Origin: Malurus cyaneus samueli
Lineage: Eukaryota; Chordata; Aves; Passeriformes; Maluridae
Direction: 5' to 3'
NCBI GenBank assembly: GCA_009741485.1
Contig: CM019214.1
Location: forward strand, 56,896,894 to 56,960,893
DNA length: 64,000 bases
The notes below the pieces were generated by a model, which did no database searches, was not told where the DNA came from, and was given only the letters and a program-made list of their open reading frames with translations. A program made the translations under genes and the position numbers. Of this stretch, positions 1-14,424 are shown one piece after another. Position 1 is the first letter of the stretch; every line of letters starts with the position of its first letter.

Positions 1-3000
1 AAAAGTCCTTCTCAGCTTATTGGACTCAAGTGGAAGAATTGCTTCATGCTTTGAGTAATCATCCGACTTGTTTCCTTGAAAAATCCTTTACAAACCTAAA
101 CATATCCACCCATAAAAGGAGGCATGGAAATAAAAAGAAAAGGAAGTCAAGAGAGAAGAGACCATTGCTCAATAAACACAGTAAGATGATGCACAGATAT
201 TTTGTGTCAAGCCATTTTTGGACATTTCAGAAGGATGCGTCATCATGGACCTGATTCTCTTTTGTCTAAGTTTCTGCAGCTAATTCCCACATGGTTTCTT
301 CCAACAGTTACAAAATAATCACATTTGATTTAGAATACTAGCACAGTCATTATCAAATTGGCTAAACTTTGGGAGGGGCAAAATTACTGAAAGGCACCAT
401 TTTTCTTTCCAATATCAGCCTCATTTTTGTGACTGGCAACTGACTGACATCCTTTTGCTTTGACAAGGGAATTTGCACTTTTTTCATATTTTTAACTTTC
501 CAAAGACAATTAGGAATGGTGGATAAAATTTACATTAATGTCAGGCTATTAGTAATATAATTAGTGAAGGTGTTTGTGCCAGAGAACCTGCAACTTATGG
601 GAAAACAGAGAATGGGGGGGTGAAGAAAGTCTAAGGCCCAGTCTCAAACATAGGCTGTATGTATACTGTAAAGGAGGAAAGAAACACCAATTTATTTACA
701 AAACCTGGGAAGATGTGCAGTCTGCTATTACAGGAGGCAATGTTCAGCAGGCTTAATAAAAAGATGTGCCCTTCAGACTGCTCTCAGTTTGTCCTATCAT
801 GTCTTTTTCCATCTTCTGCCTTATAACATTTTCTATGCCTTGTAAACTGATAGGAATTCATTTCTCAATGGCCATACACAGAGGTTAATAAGCTCCCAGC
901 AGCAGCTGACTTGGCACTAGAGAAGAAATACTCTATGCTACAGCCAGCTCAGAAATGTTACCTTCATATCCCCTTCCCTGTTTTGGACAACTGTAAGTCT
1001 TTTTGCACTTCAGCTCTTCTGGATATAGACTGGTAAGTCTATCCTCTTGTCCTGTGTCCGAGAGGCTGCTCATTGTGCAAATTGCAAGTCAATGTGATGT
1101 GACACTGAGTCAGCCAGAGATATGAGGTAGGTGTGCCAACATTGTTCCTTACGTCAAACCACAAAACCGGGCTTTTAGTGTTAAAAATAATCATTCATTA
1201 GGTCACAGGGTAGGACAAGGTAGCTATTACAACAGAAAAAGGAAGATTTTCTGGGGGAAACACCTTAAACCACTTGAAAACGAATCTCTCCCCTATCCAC
1301 AGTGCCCGTCCTTCCTTCTGACCTTGTTCTCCATCCTGCAGTTTTCATAGTGAATTGCAGCAGACTCCCCCTGACTGTCTCTGAAAGTTTCCTTTCTGTC
1401 ACCTCTGTGTCCGTGCTCTCTGCTTTCTCGCCGACTCGCACGCCAGCTGCAGGCTCCCTGCCTGCTCCACCCTGCACTTGCCAAAGGTTGTCCAGCAAAG
1501 CCTCTAAACTCCCTCTCGGAGATAACACCATCTCTCTCTCCCTTCAGAGGGTGCAAAATCCAGGACAAAACAAAGCAGCAGCTTTTGACCTTGCTGTCCA
1601 GCACAGCCTTTCAGAAAAACACACTGCTCATGGAAACTGTGAACAAACAAATAACTCAGGCTGTTTAACATGTCACCGTGACACGGCGGTGAGTGGTAGG
1701 AAAGGCTAAAAGAATTTAAGGGATTATTGGGGGACAAGCGACTAATCCTATGTGTATTTCTCTCACATTTCTTACATCGTAAAATGTCATTCACTTGTGC
1801 AGCCATCAAGCAGAGGACTTGCTTGTTTAAGAAGAACAGATCAGTAAGGTACTGAGGATTTCTATTCCTCAGAAGGATTCCTTCTAAGGTGATAAAAGGA
1901 CATAGTTATCTATACTGGCACAAACAGCAAGGTGTCTCAGCCTTGTAATATTAGAGCCAAAATATGACACTTTCTGTGCCTTAAATTCAATTTTTTTTTT
2001 TTTATCCCTGGAAGACGTGTACAAATTCCACTATAAAATAAATGGAGTTTTGCACCCAGTGCTGAGAATGTTAGAGGTTAAAAATATTCTCTACCTTCTG
2101 CCTCATCTGTGCCCTGCCATCTCTATATATTTTCATACATATGCAAGTTTATGCTGTAAAATGTTCATAGCAAGAGTTTGCTTTAAAAAAAAATGCTGTG
2201 CATTATACCTGATAAAATTCTAAAATAAAATGGAATTAAAAAAAGCTGTAAAACATACCTTGGACAGTGTGCAATGCTGCACTAGGAAATGTAAGTCCTA
2301 GGAAACAATGAAACCTGTAACCTAAAGCATGGCACCAACCAATCCATGAGAAAAACCAATATGCTTGATGCCTGGGTTTCGTGTACTCAGTGAGCACATT
2401 CACATGATAAGGCTTTTTATCATTCGAAAGTGCTGTACCAGAAGGGAAAATATAAAAAGTACACTGTCACCAATTTGGAATGAGGTCTGTAGCAGTCTTC
2501 TGGAAAGAAAGCCAACCATAAATGGGGGAAAAGGAGATCTCAAAATAGGCATGCCTTTCTAGAAAAAGAAACAAAATCAAAACACCTGGAAGAATGCAGA
2601 CAATTGATAGAGGTTTAATTTTTTTTCCCTGCAGACTTCTTCATTTATTATCTTTAAAATATTTGGAGACAGTAATTAATGTAAGCACTGAAAAGTCCTC
2701 AGTTTACATATTTTTATTTTCCTGCTCCTTGCAATTAAATACAATAATATGAGCAATGTTGATGGATTTTTCCACCTTTTCCATTCTTCCAGTTCCTCAG
2801 TTTCTTAAACTTCTTCAGTCATGAAAACACTAGAAGAAATATTAAACCCTGAAATTTTTCTAGTCTGCCACTCTTCCAACACTCATTTTTAAAAATTAAA
2901 TATTTCTTCTTTCACCATGTTGAAGCTTTCACAAGCCCATAGTTGCAAATATAAAAATAAACCCTCACAGAACTATCACTCAGTGCATTGAACCAAATGG

Positions 3001-6000
3001 CACAAACAGGGTAGGAGTAGAAAGGACAAGTAAGGAAAATCTAAAAAAAAAACCTCAAACAAAACCCACCTTTTTCTAAATTAGCTACTTTTTAAAATGC
3101 TTATATGCATGCTTTTTTTGCTTGTGTCTTTTCTTCTAGTTTGATCTTTTCAGCACTGAAAAAAATGCAGTATACCATTTATTTATGTTTTTGGCTTTGT
3201 ACAAGTGTTTCTCTGCTTTTCAATAAATTCTACTCACAACATGTAAATATCTGTGACAAAGACCATCCTCCTGGAGTGATACAAGATGCATTGCTAAGCA
3301 ACATTTTTTTTAGTTTGCTTTGGTTTTGTCCTTTTGTTCTCCCTCGGAGTTCTTTCAGTTGCTTGCTTTCTTACTGTGTGAATGCAGAGAGAAGTTCCGC
3401 CAGGGCCTCTGTCTGCAAATAATATGCTGTGTGAAGAATTCAGATTTCAGAGAGCCCATGCAGAAGATCATGACATTTCTTAACTGACTCTGAATCTGAT
3501 GTTCAGAAACAGAATCCCACTGGCATATGGGAATACAAATCTGAGATATTTCCACTCTAGATTTCCATTACTCCCTGGGTGGATGGGCCTGCTGAAGGCT
3601 CAACTTCAGAGCAGAAAATCAACTTTTTTTTCCCTTCCTCTTCACTTGGCATTTTAATTCGTAAAAGAAATCGGAATATATAGACTAGATGTAAGCCACA
3701 GAGCACTCCATCAAGGTCCTTAACAAGGAGATGAACAGTGAGTACTTGAAGACATGCTAAGGCATGCTGCTGCATTTGGCCTGCTGTTGAGACAGGCTCA
3801 GCTTGTTTGAGCCTCCCATAACTAATGACAGAACATAAAAAAAAACAGAGCTCCTTGTATGGTTGAAAATCATGCATAAGCCTGAAAGTCTAAGAGTGAA
3901 TCTCAATACTTAAAATGTTTTGAAAATTGTTAATGGACATACACGCACTAAAACCGAATACCTGAAGACCAGGAATGCAAGCACTCTCACGTTCATAGAT
4001 CTGTGGTCATGCAGTCTTCCCAATACGGCATACTTTTCCAAAAACTAGAAAGACAATATCAAACTCAGTCATTTTCCCCAGAGGAAAAAAAAAAATATTA
4101 GCGCTAGATTGTTTGTTTGTTTGTTTTTTAAACAGGTACAAGCTGCTTCTAAAGCTGTCATTTAAGAAAATGAAGCTTTTCATGCCCTCAAAACATAAGG
4201 TGTCTTCTTGCCTCACTTTTGTTGAGACCTGTATTTCTGTATTTCTGTTTATGCTGGTGTTAGATGTGACATGGCAGTGGTTTCAAAAGGGTTTGCAGCT
4301 GAGCAGCAGCAGTCAGAAATGGAAGTTTCCAGATTTTTATGACAAAATTCATCCCTACAGACGAGGAAATCTTATATTGGTATGAGGCTGGCAGCTCCAA
4401 GGCAACCTTGACATAAATTTTCAGCAAACATATTCCTGCCATTGCAAGCTGTGCTATCCTATCAATTCAGTGTGATTATCCAGTCCAATGCTGGGAATCC
4501 ACATTTAATAGATGGTTCCAGCAGCAATCCTCTGACACCATCAGCTAAAGCTTGTTCTCACTATCTTCTTTACCCTCATCTATATTGCTGTCTATAAGAG
4601 AGCTTCCCAGTTCCATGAATTGGTATGTAAGGGCAGGTATTTGCTTCATAAACTCCTGCTGTTTGTCAACTGCTTGTCAGTGCAATGGAGGATTTTCAAT
4701 ATGGCATGTAATTAACTATTACTGAGAAAGTAAAATCTGAGTGTAGCAGAGAAAAATGTGATTTGTCAGGGTTGTTCCTTCCTACAGTTTTTAAATTGCA
4801 CCATGTCTCTCCCAAAAATGAATTCATGAAGGACTATAGTATTTTTACCAGTGAACTGTACTTGTGTAAATGGAAATTCCTGGCTTCTCTCCAGAAAAAT
4901 AAATACTCTTTGAACAGAAACAGCACCTCAACATTTCATATAACAGGGCAGTAGTGCAGATGGTTATAGGACACTTGGCATGCTGAAGGACATGTGCAAG
5001 GACATGCATACTGCAAGGATGTCTCTACCCACTTGAACACAAATGCTCATTTGTGATAAGTGAACAAAACTAATTTTGCACAGAAGTTGCATTTTGGAAA
5101 GTAGTTACAGCAAGAATTTTACTTTGCAATTTCACACCTGGAGCAATTGTATTTGTGCAATTTTTTCCAATGAGCGTGGCATCTACTTTTTGAAGCACTG
5201 AAGCTATTTGGTGCGGACAGTTTGAGACAATCTGGCAGTGCCTTTAATATTGAACTATATCACCCTCTAAGGGCAACAGGCCCCTGATGACAACTGTGTA
5301 ACTTCACTCTGATACTACCAAATAACAGCATGTATAAAATGTAAATTTTCCCATCAACTCAACAATTAAGCTTAAAAGTATCATTGTGTAACCACCAATC
5401 AAAAATCCAAGTTTAATTTTAACAAACTTACATAGATGCTGCTTTCTTTCTCCTTTTCTTTCCTAATTTATATCCTTTTCTCTTGGTGTTGCCTTTGTTT
5501 TCTTGCTTCAATCTTGGCCTTTGTGACTACAGCCATTCTTGCCAGAATACTCCCACGCCTTTTGCTACCTACTATCCCTAAAAGTATACATTTTCTACAG
5601 CTAAATTGCTAAAGCATTACTTCACTACCAAAAAGTAGTATCTTCTGCAAGAGATCACATTTTCCTATTTGATGCTCCTGTGGACTGCTTCCATTTCCCC
5701 AGCTATCTCGAGATAGGAAGCTCAGCTGTTTGCTTTTTTCACTTCGTTCATTAGAGTTCACACTTTACATCCAGAGACCCTGCTAGAGCAACTGTCTTCC
5801 CACACCAAAGCCCTCTGGAGATGTATAAACATTAGTGAGCATGTTAGAGGCACTAATGTGCAGAAACTTACCCTCTGCTGCCTATGTGGCCTCTCGAGCT
5901 CTGCGCAGGAGTGCTCCTCTGTCTGAAAATACAGGAGAGTGGATAAAATAGAGAGGGGTTCTTTGCAACTGCAGCAACACATTTTTTTCCTCCTTATAAA

Positions 6001-7650
6001 TTCATCTCACAGGGAAAAACCAAAATCCACTGGAGTTGTGCCTGATGAAGCACCTACCCCTGCAAGGTCATGGTCTCAGTCTCATCAGGAAGATGGTGTT
6101 CATTTTTCCCCATCCTCTCTACCTTTATCTGCCATTAGCGCTGTGGTCTCTTCCTTAAATGAGAAATTATAGTATTTTTATTATATGAATGGGTTTGAAA
6201 TGGTATTTTCAATGATTTTACTAATACTATTGTTACTTGATCCCAATGAAGATTATAGTCCTATTGTTCTTGTCACACATCTTCATGGAAGAGTCACTAG
6301 AATAGGAAAAGCATCATCTGACAGGTATCCTCTTTCCTTTCACTTTATTCCTGCAAGTGTTTGCAACTTTCCTTGTCAGACAATAATGCACTGGATGCAA
6401 TAGCATTTTTCATTAACTTGATCACCATTCTAATACTAACAGTATTCACGTAATATGTACACAAATTAATATAAACTTATTGTCGGATGTGATGTTGACC
6501 TTCAAAATGGATGGTTACTCCAAAAATAACAGTATTATAAAAGGAAAATTGCCTTTTTAGCAAATATTGTCCCATCAAAGATTTTATCTTAAAGTAGTTA
6601 ACAACAGCTTTACCAAAACTTCATTTTAATTAATTCCTGTATCGTGTCTTGTTTGATCTTATTTCATACCACAATTTTTAATTCATTAATTAACAGTATA
6701 GCCTCATTAAGTGATATGTTTTTAAATGCAGTTCATTTGTAAAACAGATATTGAGTTACATCCTAATGCATCTCTTATATTCCTGTTCTATACAGATTTC
6801 ACTCTTGCCTGACCCATGACTTAAATAAGACAGTCTTAGGTATTTAGATTCTTGTGACATTATATGAAACTGTGATAAACAGAAGGGGGATAAGACATAA
6901 AATTTTAAGTACTTCTTTGACAAAGCAGGGATAGCAGAGAGCCGTGGGATGTGAAGAAGCTAGGCAGAAAAAACCCTACAACTTCAGTTGAGACAAACAA
7001 TAACAGTTTTCAAAGCAATTTGTTGTTTAAATACAGGGTTTTTTTTTTAAATTTGGTTGGTTAGTTGATCTTGGTTTGTGGTTTGCTTGTTTTTAGTAAA
7101 AAAAAAGTATGATAAATATTGTAGCCTATAAAATGGCAGAAATGAATTATTTAAAAAAAAAAAAAAAAAAAAGAGAGAGAGAGAGATATGTGTAACTCAT
7201 CACCTTCCAGTGAAAGGGGTTTTGTTAATTGTTGCCTGTCACTGCTTCTAAGGTGGGAGATGGAAAACTCTCAGTAAAGTTGGAAGTGTAAGATGGCATT
7301 CACAGTGTGCCCCTCTTTTACATCGTTTCACAGATATTGTTTCCTACCATAGGTTCCAAAGAATTGTTTGATGAATTATTATTTTTTGAATTTAGTTAGG
7401 TTTTAATAGTAGGTTCTGTTAATTTCTTAGCTCAATTTGAATTAAAGTAAAATAAGCTCAAATAACTAAAGGTAACTATTTAAACATGCACTGGTCAAAA
7501 CTACAAGATATACAAGCCATTTCCTTATTTCCTATTACGGTAATTTTACATAATTTTTGTAATAACCCTAACAGAACCTAAACCAATGGCAGATGCCAGC
7601 CTAACTTCTTTAAATGCCTTAAGGCATCCAAGAATTCTGTCGTGACAGCG
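1..7650. other. Upstream non-coding DNA, no gene seen
   Basis: This is AT-rich DNA with only short chance reading frames. Visible simple repeats are a TTTG run near 4,110-4,126 and an A20 tract joined to a GA run at 7,153-7,186. I see no splice-flanked exon chain, RNA gene or intact transposon. Confidence 0.7.
7153..7186. repeat. A-tract plus (GA)n microsatellite
   Basis: A20 at 7,153-7,172 is followed directly by (GA)7 at 7,173-7,186. It is a simple repeat, with no retroposon body recognised beside it. Confidence 0.85.
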
Positions 7651-7719
7651 TGTCAGGATTCCTGGTGTCCCAAAAGCAGGATGCATTCAGTACTGCTTGA
7701 GAAACAAATAAAATAGCAG

Positions 7720-7960
7720 ATTACCATGGCAACCGGCCAGCCCGACGCTGTGTCCCCGGGCTGCCCGGGAGCCAGGGAGGCGATCCCGGGCCGGTGGTGC
7801 CGTGCAGTGCCCGCCCGCAGCCTCCAGATGCCGCTGTTTACTGCAAGAAGGAGCCGCCGCTCCGAGGGCGGAGGGAAACGCGGCTGACAAGAATTGTTCC
7901 AGCTCAAACCCGCTCTCCTGACGTCAGCGGTGTCAGCAGTTTCGGGGAAAGCAAGAAGAG
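7720..7960. promoter_or_regulatory. Isolated CpG-rich block with RFX X-box and full CRE
   Basis: About 220-240 bp of CpG-rich sequence stands alone in AT-rich DNA, some 10 kb upstream of the PCDH9 promoter. Its left edge has ATTACCATGGCAAC (7,720-7,733), a close match to the RFX-family X-box (GTNRCC..RGYAAC). Its right part has a palindromic TGACGTCA (7,919-7,926), a full CREB/ATF site. No convincing splice donor or ATG-led gene follows on the + strand. The antisense frame here is low-complexity and probably chance. It may be an orphan CpG island acting as an enhancer or as an alternative distal promoter. Confidence 0.6.
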
Positions 7961-7982
7961 CTGCTGTGTTTATCTGAAAAAC

Positions 7983-8485
7983 TAAACAACAACAACAACA
8001 AAAAAAAAAAACTTGTACTTTTCCTCCACGCAAATAGTACTCCTCTTTGAAATGCAATTAATATAGTCTTCATTGCATCCTAAGCCATAAAATGTACCAT
8101 AGGAATGCTTCCTACTTACAGAAACTCCTTCTTACACACACGCACACTTAATTATTCTCGAAGTCTTTGTTTAAAAATTACGCTGTATAAATATTAATCC
8201 TTTTCCCCCAACTACTCTTTGTTCCATGATCTACATTCATTGTAGCACAGTAACTTTGAGATCATTAGATCAGTTACTGCTATTTAGATGTAAATGTCTT
8301 CAAGGAAGATTAATTACTCTCTAATTCTGATTTTTTTTTTTTAATCAGGATAATGAAGACATTCTCTGACATTTCTATGGTAATTAAAAAAAAACACAAA
8401 CTAACAAAATAACACATAAACACAAAAAAAAAAAAAAACCAAAACAATAATTAAAAAAAAAACAAACAACAAAAAAAAAAAAACC
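7983..8485. repeat. A-rich and (AAC)n simple repeats
   Basis: An AAC run and A tract at 7,985-8,011 are followed by a dense A/C-rich stretch at 8,388-8,485. These are low-complexity sequences; the apparent antisense frame made of F and V codons is their translation. Confidence 0.8.
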
Positions 8486-8499
8486 AACAAGAAATGCCC

Positions 8500-11400
8500 C
8501 TTGTGCCTCCATATAAAACAGTTCACAGTACAGAAAATTTTGGAGAGCGTGTGGGTAATTTTTATGGCATTTGAGCTAGTCAATTAGGCTAAACTCCAGC
8601 AAGTCATTGAAATGTATTTGAAATGTTCATGTTCAGGTCACATATCATTCACAAGAGCTACTTAGCTGCCTCTAGAACACATGGAAAGAGTGCTGTCCTT
8701 CAGAAATGAAAGACAAGTCTTTCCTTCAAACAGTCATAGAAGAAACCGTGATCAGTACGGTGATTTATCCACATGGAAAGCATGCAGCCATACACGTAAC
8801 TTTCCAATTTGCACCTCCTGACAGATTCCCTTAAAGAAAAGACAGCCCTGTTTAGGTAACTGAAATAGATCATCATCAGGAATGCTTTTGAGTTACCTGC
8901 TATAGACCTCTTAGAAGTGGAAAACGAGCCACCAAGAGTACTTGAATCACAAGCTAGAAATTAATTACTAAGTTCTCTGAGGAAGCAGGAGAGTCAAGAG
9001 GCTTTTTTCCCTTGTCCTGTGTAGCTGAAACATGCAGTGGCCTTCCACTGGTAAACCTGCACTTCACTGATTAACCCTGTGGAGGGTCAGGATTCCTGAT
9101 ACTAGGAAGGATTTTCTTGAGTGACATTTTCATGCAAGGGATGTATACAGCTCATGGAGTAAAGAATGCAAGCCAAGACTCACCTTCCACTCTTATCCGC
9201 TCTGCCTGGGAATCAGCACACACACAGTTCCACACATGGAAACTGCTTCAGCAGGACTTAATCATATTATCAAAGCAAACAGCATGATCAGGAGACACGG
9301 CTAAGATGTTCTTCCAGAAGTTAGGAGTCATGATTTTGAATCTATAAAGACAAAAAAATGAGTAAGCATGTTCTGGGCTAAAGGAATAGTCAAACCATTT
9401 AAACACAAATTTCACGGTTGTGCTTAGAAATAGAGTAAAACAAAATGCACTACATTTTACACAAAGCTTGATTTTGTAAGCATGCACTGTTTTATTGAGT
9501 GAGAAGAGGAAAAGGATCTTATTTGTAGATCCTGAAATTGCTTGAGATATGCATTGCTTAGACAGGCCAAGACAAAGAGGTTTTTGAGCAGCCACAAAAT
9601 TACAAATACAACTTCTCAGAACTATTTAAATTGAAGCAAGCTTTGGACAAAGTTCCCCCAGTTTGATGACACTTAAGTTCAGACTGCTAGGATTGTAGAT
9701 GCCTACAGACTGTCCATAACTTAATTGAGGCAAATAAGATCTTTTCAGACCTCTTTTTTTGAGGCTTTAGGTTTTTTTTTAACCACATAGCTTCTTAGTG
9801 GTTTTCCAATATTATGCAAGCTCTGCTACACATCAGAACAATCATTATCAGTGTTAATGAAAACAGAATTTGTGACTGTATACTTTAAACCAAAGCTCCT
9901 TTAAGCTAAATGGGAACACTGACATAATCATTTGAAATGATAACTTAAAGAATGTAAATAAAGGAAGAATTATGTAAATGAGCATCCTGCCTGTGTTTTG
10001 TGGGCAGAAGCTGGGTTTCCAATATTCCTTCTTCATACTACTGCAGGTCCTGATCTTGAAATGAGTTTCTTATGCCTTAAAGCCCATGCTCAGGCACAGC
10101 ACAATTCTGCTTCATGACCAATTCTTTCATTTCCATTCTTGGGAAAACTGAAAGAAATAACTTCTGCAAGAGAACCAGTTAGGTTCAACTTCTGGAGCCT
10201 GATTGAAAACTTACATCCACTAATCAATAAAAAAATAAATAAAACATAAAGATTATGCTTTAGCTATAGATGTGTCACTACCAAAGAATCCAAGCTTTGG
10301 CAAAAGCCTTTACCTCATAGCATTTTACATTAAGTATTTCAAAGCAACAGATGGGTCTAACTGAGGAATACCTGCACAGCTGATCTACTGAGAAAGTGTA
10401 GGGCATTGATCTATCACAGACCAAAGCAGAGTCACAAAAACAAACTACTTTCATCAACCGAATGGAGATTTTCACTCACATTCAAGACCAAATACTTAAT
10501 GGATAAGAAAATTGAAGGCTCACAATTCCACTGGTTGTTTTGGAGTAGCATAGGTATGTGCACAGAGAAAGATTCTTGCTATACCATCTTTACAAGGTAT
10601 GCATCTTTAGGGCCAGCCGTCTCTTTATTCACTTTAATTTAATCATGTTAGTAAGAATTTCAAAGTTTTTTTATTTGTATTTTTTTACTATTTCTGTCAG
10701 TAATGAAAAGCATATTATTGTGCTGAATACAACTGGCTCTCTCACTGTGTATCCTGTATCCTCTGGCACTCAGGTTATTAGAACAAATACTGATATTTCA
10801 GTATGACTCCCTACATTTCTCAGCAAGAATCAGCTGACACAGTAATGTAAACCAAGCAGCAGCTGAAGTGCACCTTCTTGAAATGACTAGTGCTCAGTTT
10901 ATGAAGTTTACTCAGTTGTGCAGGTGTTTTGTGGGATTGACAGCACTGAAGCAGTGGGGGAGAAAAAGGCTTTGCAATTATGATTCCTCATTGGTATGGT
11001 AATAGAGTATGGAGGGTGGATGTGGTTTCACAGTGACTGACATACTTTTTTATGCCTTAAAGTAAAAGACCTCACAACTACAGAAATAAGATAAACATCA
11101 TTTTTGTATTGCACATTCATGTGTTTTCCCCCAGCATCAGATGCATGTCACCTGAGCTTTCAGTCTGAGAAAATCTGCAGGTTTCTTTTTCTATCACACA
11201 AATTTACTGTCTTCAGTGACAAATAGTTATATAGATATATACTATAGAGAAGAAGAATGTCTAAAGAGGACTGTGAATAAACTACTGTTTTCCAAAATAT
11301 TCTATCTTGGAAACAAGTATCCTCTCCTCATCACAGGCCTGAGGTTTGCAAGCACCGACATAAGCGAATCAGACAGAAGGCCTTCAGTCTATCCAAGCTT

Positions 11401-13800
11401 TAAAAAGATAAAGGGGAAAGACGGAGATATGAAAGGGAATCTAAGAACTGATCCCTGTAAATCCATCTGAAAATAACAACTTTCAGGGCTATGTCAGAAC
11501 AAACTTTGTCACAGAAAAAAAACTGTGGCACTTGCAAGCTATTCCTAATATTGCATTTGTCAGATTATACGGTGTCCTCCCTGGGAGGGGGGATTTTCCT
11601 TGCTCACACAACCTGAGTCTGCCCAAGCCCATCGCAGGAAAAAGGGTGATGGGTGCCTTGTTAGGCTGTGCTGGAGACCACTGCAGCACCCTCCTGCCTG
11701 TGTTAGGACTAAAAGCAATCTAATCTACCTGTCTAGACAAGGCTTTGCACTGGTCTGATCCCTTTCTTTGGTGCTGCTTGTGACATCCAGAAATTTGACA
11801 AGGAAAGCAATTATTGATCAGTCTGAAGTGTGTTCTGCTGTGATAATTGTCTAAGCATGACTGAGTGATGCCCCTATAGATAGGTGCTTACTTATTTCCT
11901 GATGCACGTCGTCCTCAGAGCGACAGAAACATTGATAAGACAGAGGACAAAATGACTAACTTCGATGGAGTTTGTGTTGAAACATCTGCTGCTTGTCAAC
12001 ACGGGAGGCAGAAGCAGTGATTTATTAGTAATAAAAATGGAAAACCAATGAAACTTGAACTTCTTCTTCCCTTAAACTATTTTCTGACTAAGAATGCCCA
12101 GTAAGTTCCCATAAAGACAAAATATGGCCCATTATCTCTATGTCTTTACATTTATCACAATATAACTTACACATCCATGATAACATGCTATTTACTTTAA
12201 GACTTTGAGTACCTTCTGCCTATTAAGGAACCTGGAAAAAAAGTCCTTAAATGGAATAGGGAAAATCTATCGAGAAGTCAAATTGTGATAATTTAGATTT
12301 TTTTTTTCTCTCGCCTAGAATCTAAATATTTTTAGAATATTAAACAGAATGTGAACGACAGCAAAGATATTTGGTGACATTTCCTATTCTCTGAATACAT
12401 CCCAGACACAGACCTGTAATTTCCCCCCTTTGTTTTTGTGAGAGTAATTTTATTTGGATTAATCCTTTCTTTCAGGCTCAGCTCTGCATGAACACTCTGC
12501 AGAATTCTGGCTTCCATATAAAGAGGAGCTCAGAGAGGAACTGGCCTCCAGAAAGACAAAATTACATCAAAGTACTTCCCCAGAACATGGTGGCATGTAC
12601 AGAGTCGGGGTACTGCTGCCCACAGGAAGAGGGCACACACCTTCTCTTTTACAGCTTTTGAGCCCTGAAGAACAAAGGGTCTTTGAAAATCACAGCCATG
12701 CCACTGGGGCACAGAAAAGGGATGTGGTTCACGAATCTGTGCTCTTCCCTTCAGTGCATATGCATGGCAAATAGATGGGTATCATCTGCTCGATGAAAGG
12801 GTGTAGCTTTTGCAATATTTCTATCACCAGAACACTAAAAACACAACTCCCAAGAGATAAAGCCTCAAAACCATGGATGCCTTGGTTTAACTGGAATGTT
12901 AAGAAATGCAAAAGTGTTAGAAATAATAAGTGATCATAACAGCATGATGCTTTTAAACAGAAATTTGTCATCTGTCTGCCTGCCTTCATAATTTCAAGAA
13001 TAAAGCTATGTCTACATCAAACAAGTATTTTTTTTTTTCCCCAGAGGACATTGTGTTTAATCAAACTTTACTACCTTTGTAACCCTTTGTAAATGGTGGG
13101 GCATACTGACATAAGAGTAGGACTGAAAAAACCCAAGATATTTAGGTTCAAATCCACATCTAAAGATGTCAGTCTCACTAATGCAAGTTAGTGTGAGTAT
13201 ATATATTGATTTAAATTGAGCATTTTCTATTTTCTGTACAAGCAAGGAGCAGGCCATTAGTTGAAAGCAGAAAAATAAGGTAAATTCCTGTCTTGGTAAA
13301 CCATGACAGTGCCTGAAGGAGGTCTCATTCTACATTTCAGGTCTCATTCTGATCCTGTCAACAGTGCACCAGCATAACTCCATCTATCAGATCTTCATTA
13401 GTGTTTTGACGGAAATGAAAATGCTTCAGTAAAGCTTTCTTCAGACATTTTTTGTCCAAAAGCCTTTAGATGTCCTTTCTTTTCCCTTCTACTCTTTTTA
13501 AACAATAAGGCATCAATAAGATAATGAGTTATTTGCTGGTTTTGGAATATTTTCGTCTTAGACAAAAGCACATTGGTTGGAATCTGTTTCTGTGCTGTGA
13601 TTCATCAGGTAATTTCATCATAACAAATGACATGAGTGTAGCAAAGAATTAAGCATTTTTTTTTTCTTTTTGTGCCACATGAAATTATATCTAAGTGGTC
13701 TGATAATTGCATTATAAACAGCACTTACTACTCTCTTTTAGTTGTACCCAAACAGATTTTTATTGTTATAGTAAATAGATACTAAAGCCCTGTGAAGGAG
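8500..13800. other. Upstream non-coding DNA, nothing specific seen
   Basis: This is AT-rich DNA with no recognisable coding exon, RNA gene or repeat family. Reading frames are short and unrelated to known families. Confidence 0.65.
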
Positions 13801-13829
13801 AAAAAGCCCCACACACATTGAAGCAAACA

Positions 13830-14420
13830 ATTCAAATGTGCATATTAATCTGTACCTTTAAATAAACAGCAATAATTAATGGGATTTGGGCACCTTGTTG
13901 TATTGTACAGTGACAGGGATTAAACACTGGCACTGCAAAATGCCAGCTTTCAGCTTGTGCACTTGTAGACCCTTCAGAGCCACGAACTGACATTTGCAAT
14001 CTTTGTCAGTCAAAAAAAAATGGCAAATTCAGTTAAATTTAGTTCTGCCATTCAAATGGAATGAAGGTCATCACCTGCCCCTTTTGTGATTTGATTATCC
14101 AGGGACTGAGTTTATTTTCCTGCAGAAAGGCACATTAAAAGGTCCCAATTCTGCAACTATTGCCCCATCTCAGCAACTCAATTGGCTTAAATTATTAATC
14201 ATTAACTGACTTAGCTACTGTTGTTTATTTAAGAGTACAGCTTATTGTATAGTCCTAAACTGCTTGCTTAAGTGTTTTTCTTTTCCTAGACTTCTCATTC
14301 TGAGAGAACAATTAAATACATTTTGGAATTGCAAAAATTAATATTAAACAAATAGAAATTATAATTCAATTACCTGGGTTTTTGAAATGCTGTTATTTTG
14401 TATGGTTTCTAATTACCCAA
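13830..14420. promoter_or_regulatory. Conserved-noncoding-element-like block upstream of PCDH9
   Basis: This is a stretch of high-complexity AT-rich sequence dense in homeodomain-type cores (TTAATC, AATTAATG, TTAATCATTAA). It also has a CACCTG E-box near 14,072 and a 6-bp inverted pair, CTGGCA/TGCCAG, near 13,928-13,947. It contains no simple repeats or coding frame. The regulatory call is inferred from composition only. Confidence 0.3.
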
Positions 14421-14424
14421 AATA

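Noticed and set aside
7653..8057. 134-codon minus-strand frame over the upstream CpG block
   Set aside because: It contains runs of F and C codons from simple repeats and no recognisable domain or splice context.
13145..13155. Pol III B-box-like GGTTCAAATCC (also near 60,636)
   Set aside because: No A-box at proper spacing and no cloverleaf, so not a tRNA gene or SINE head.
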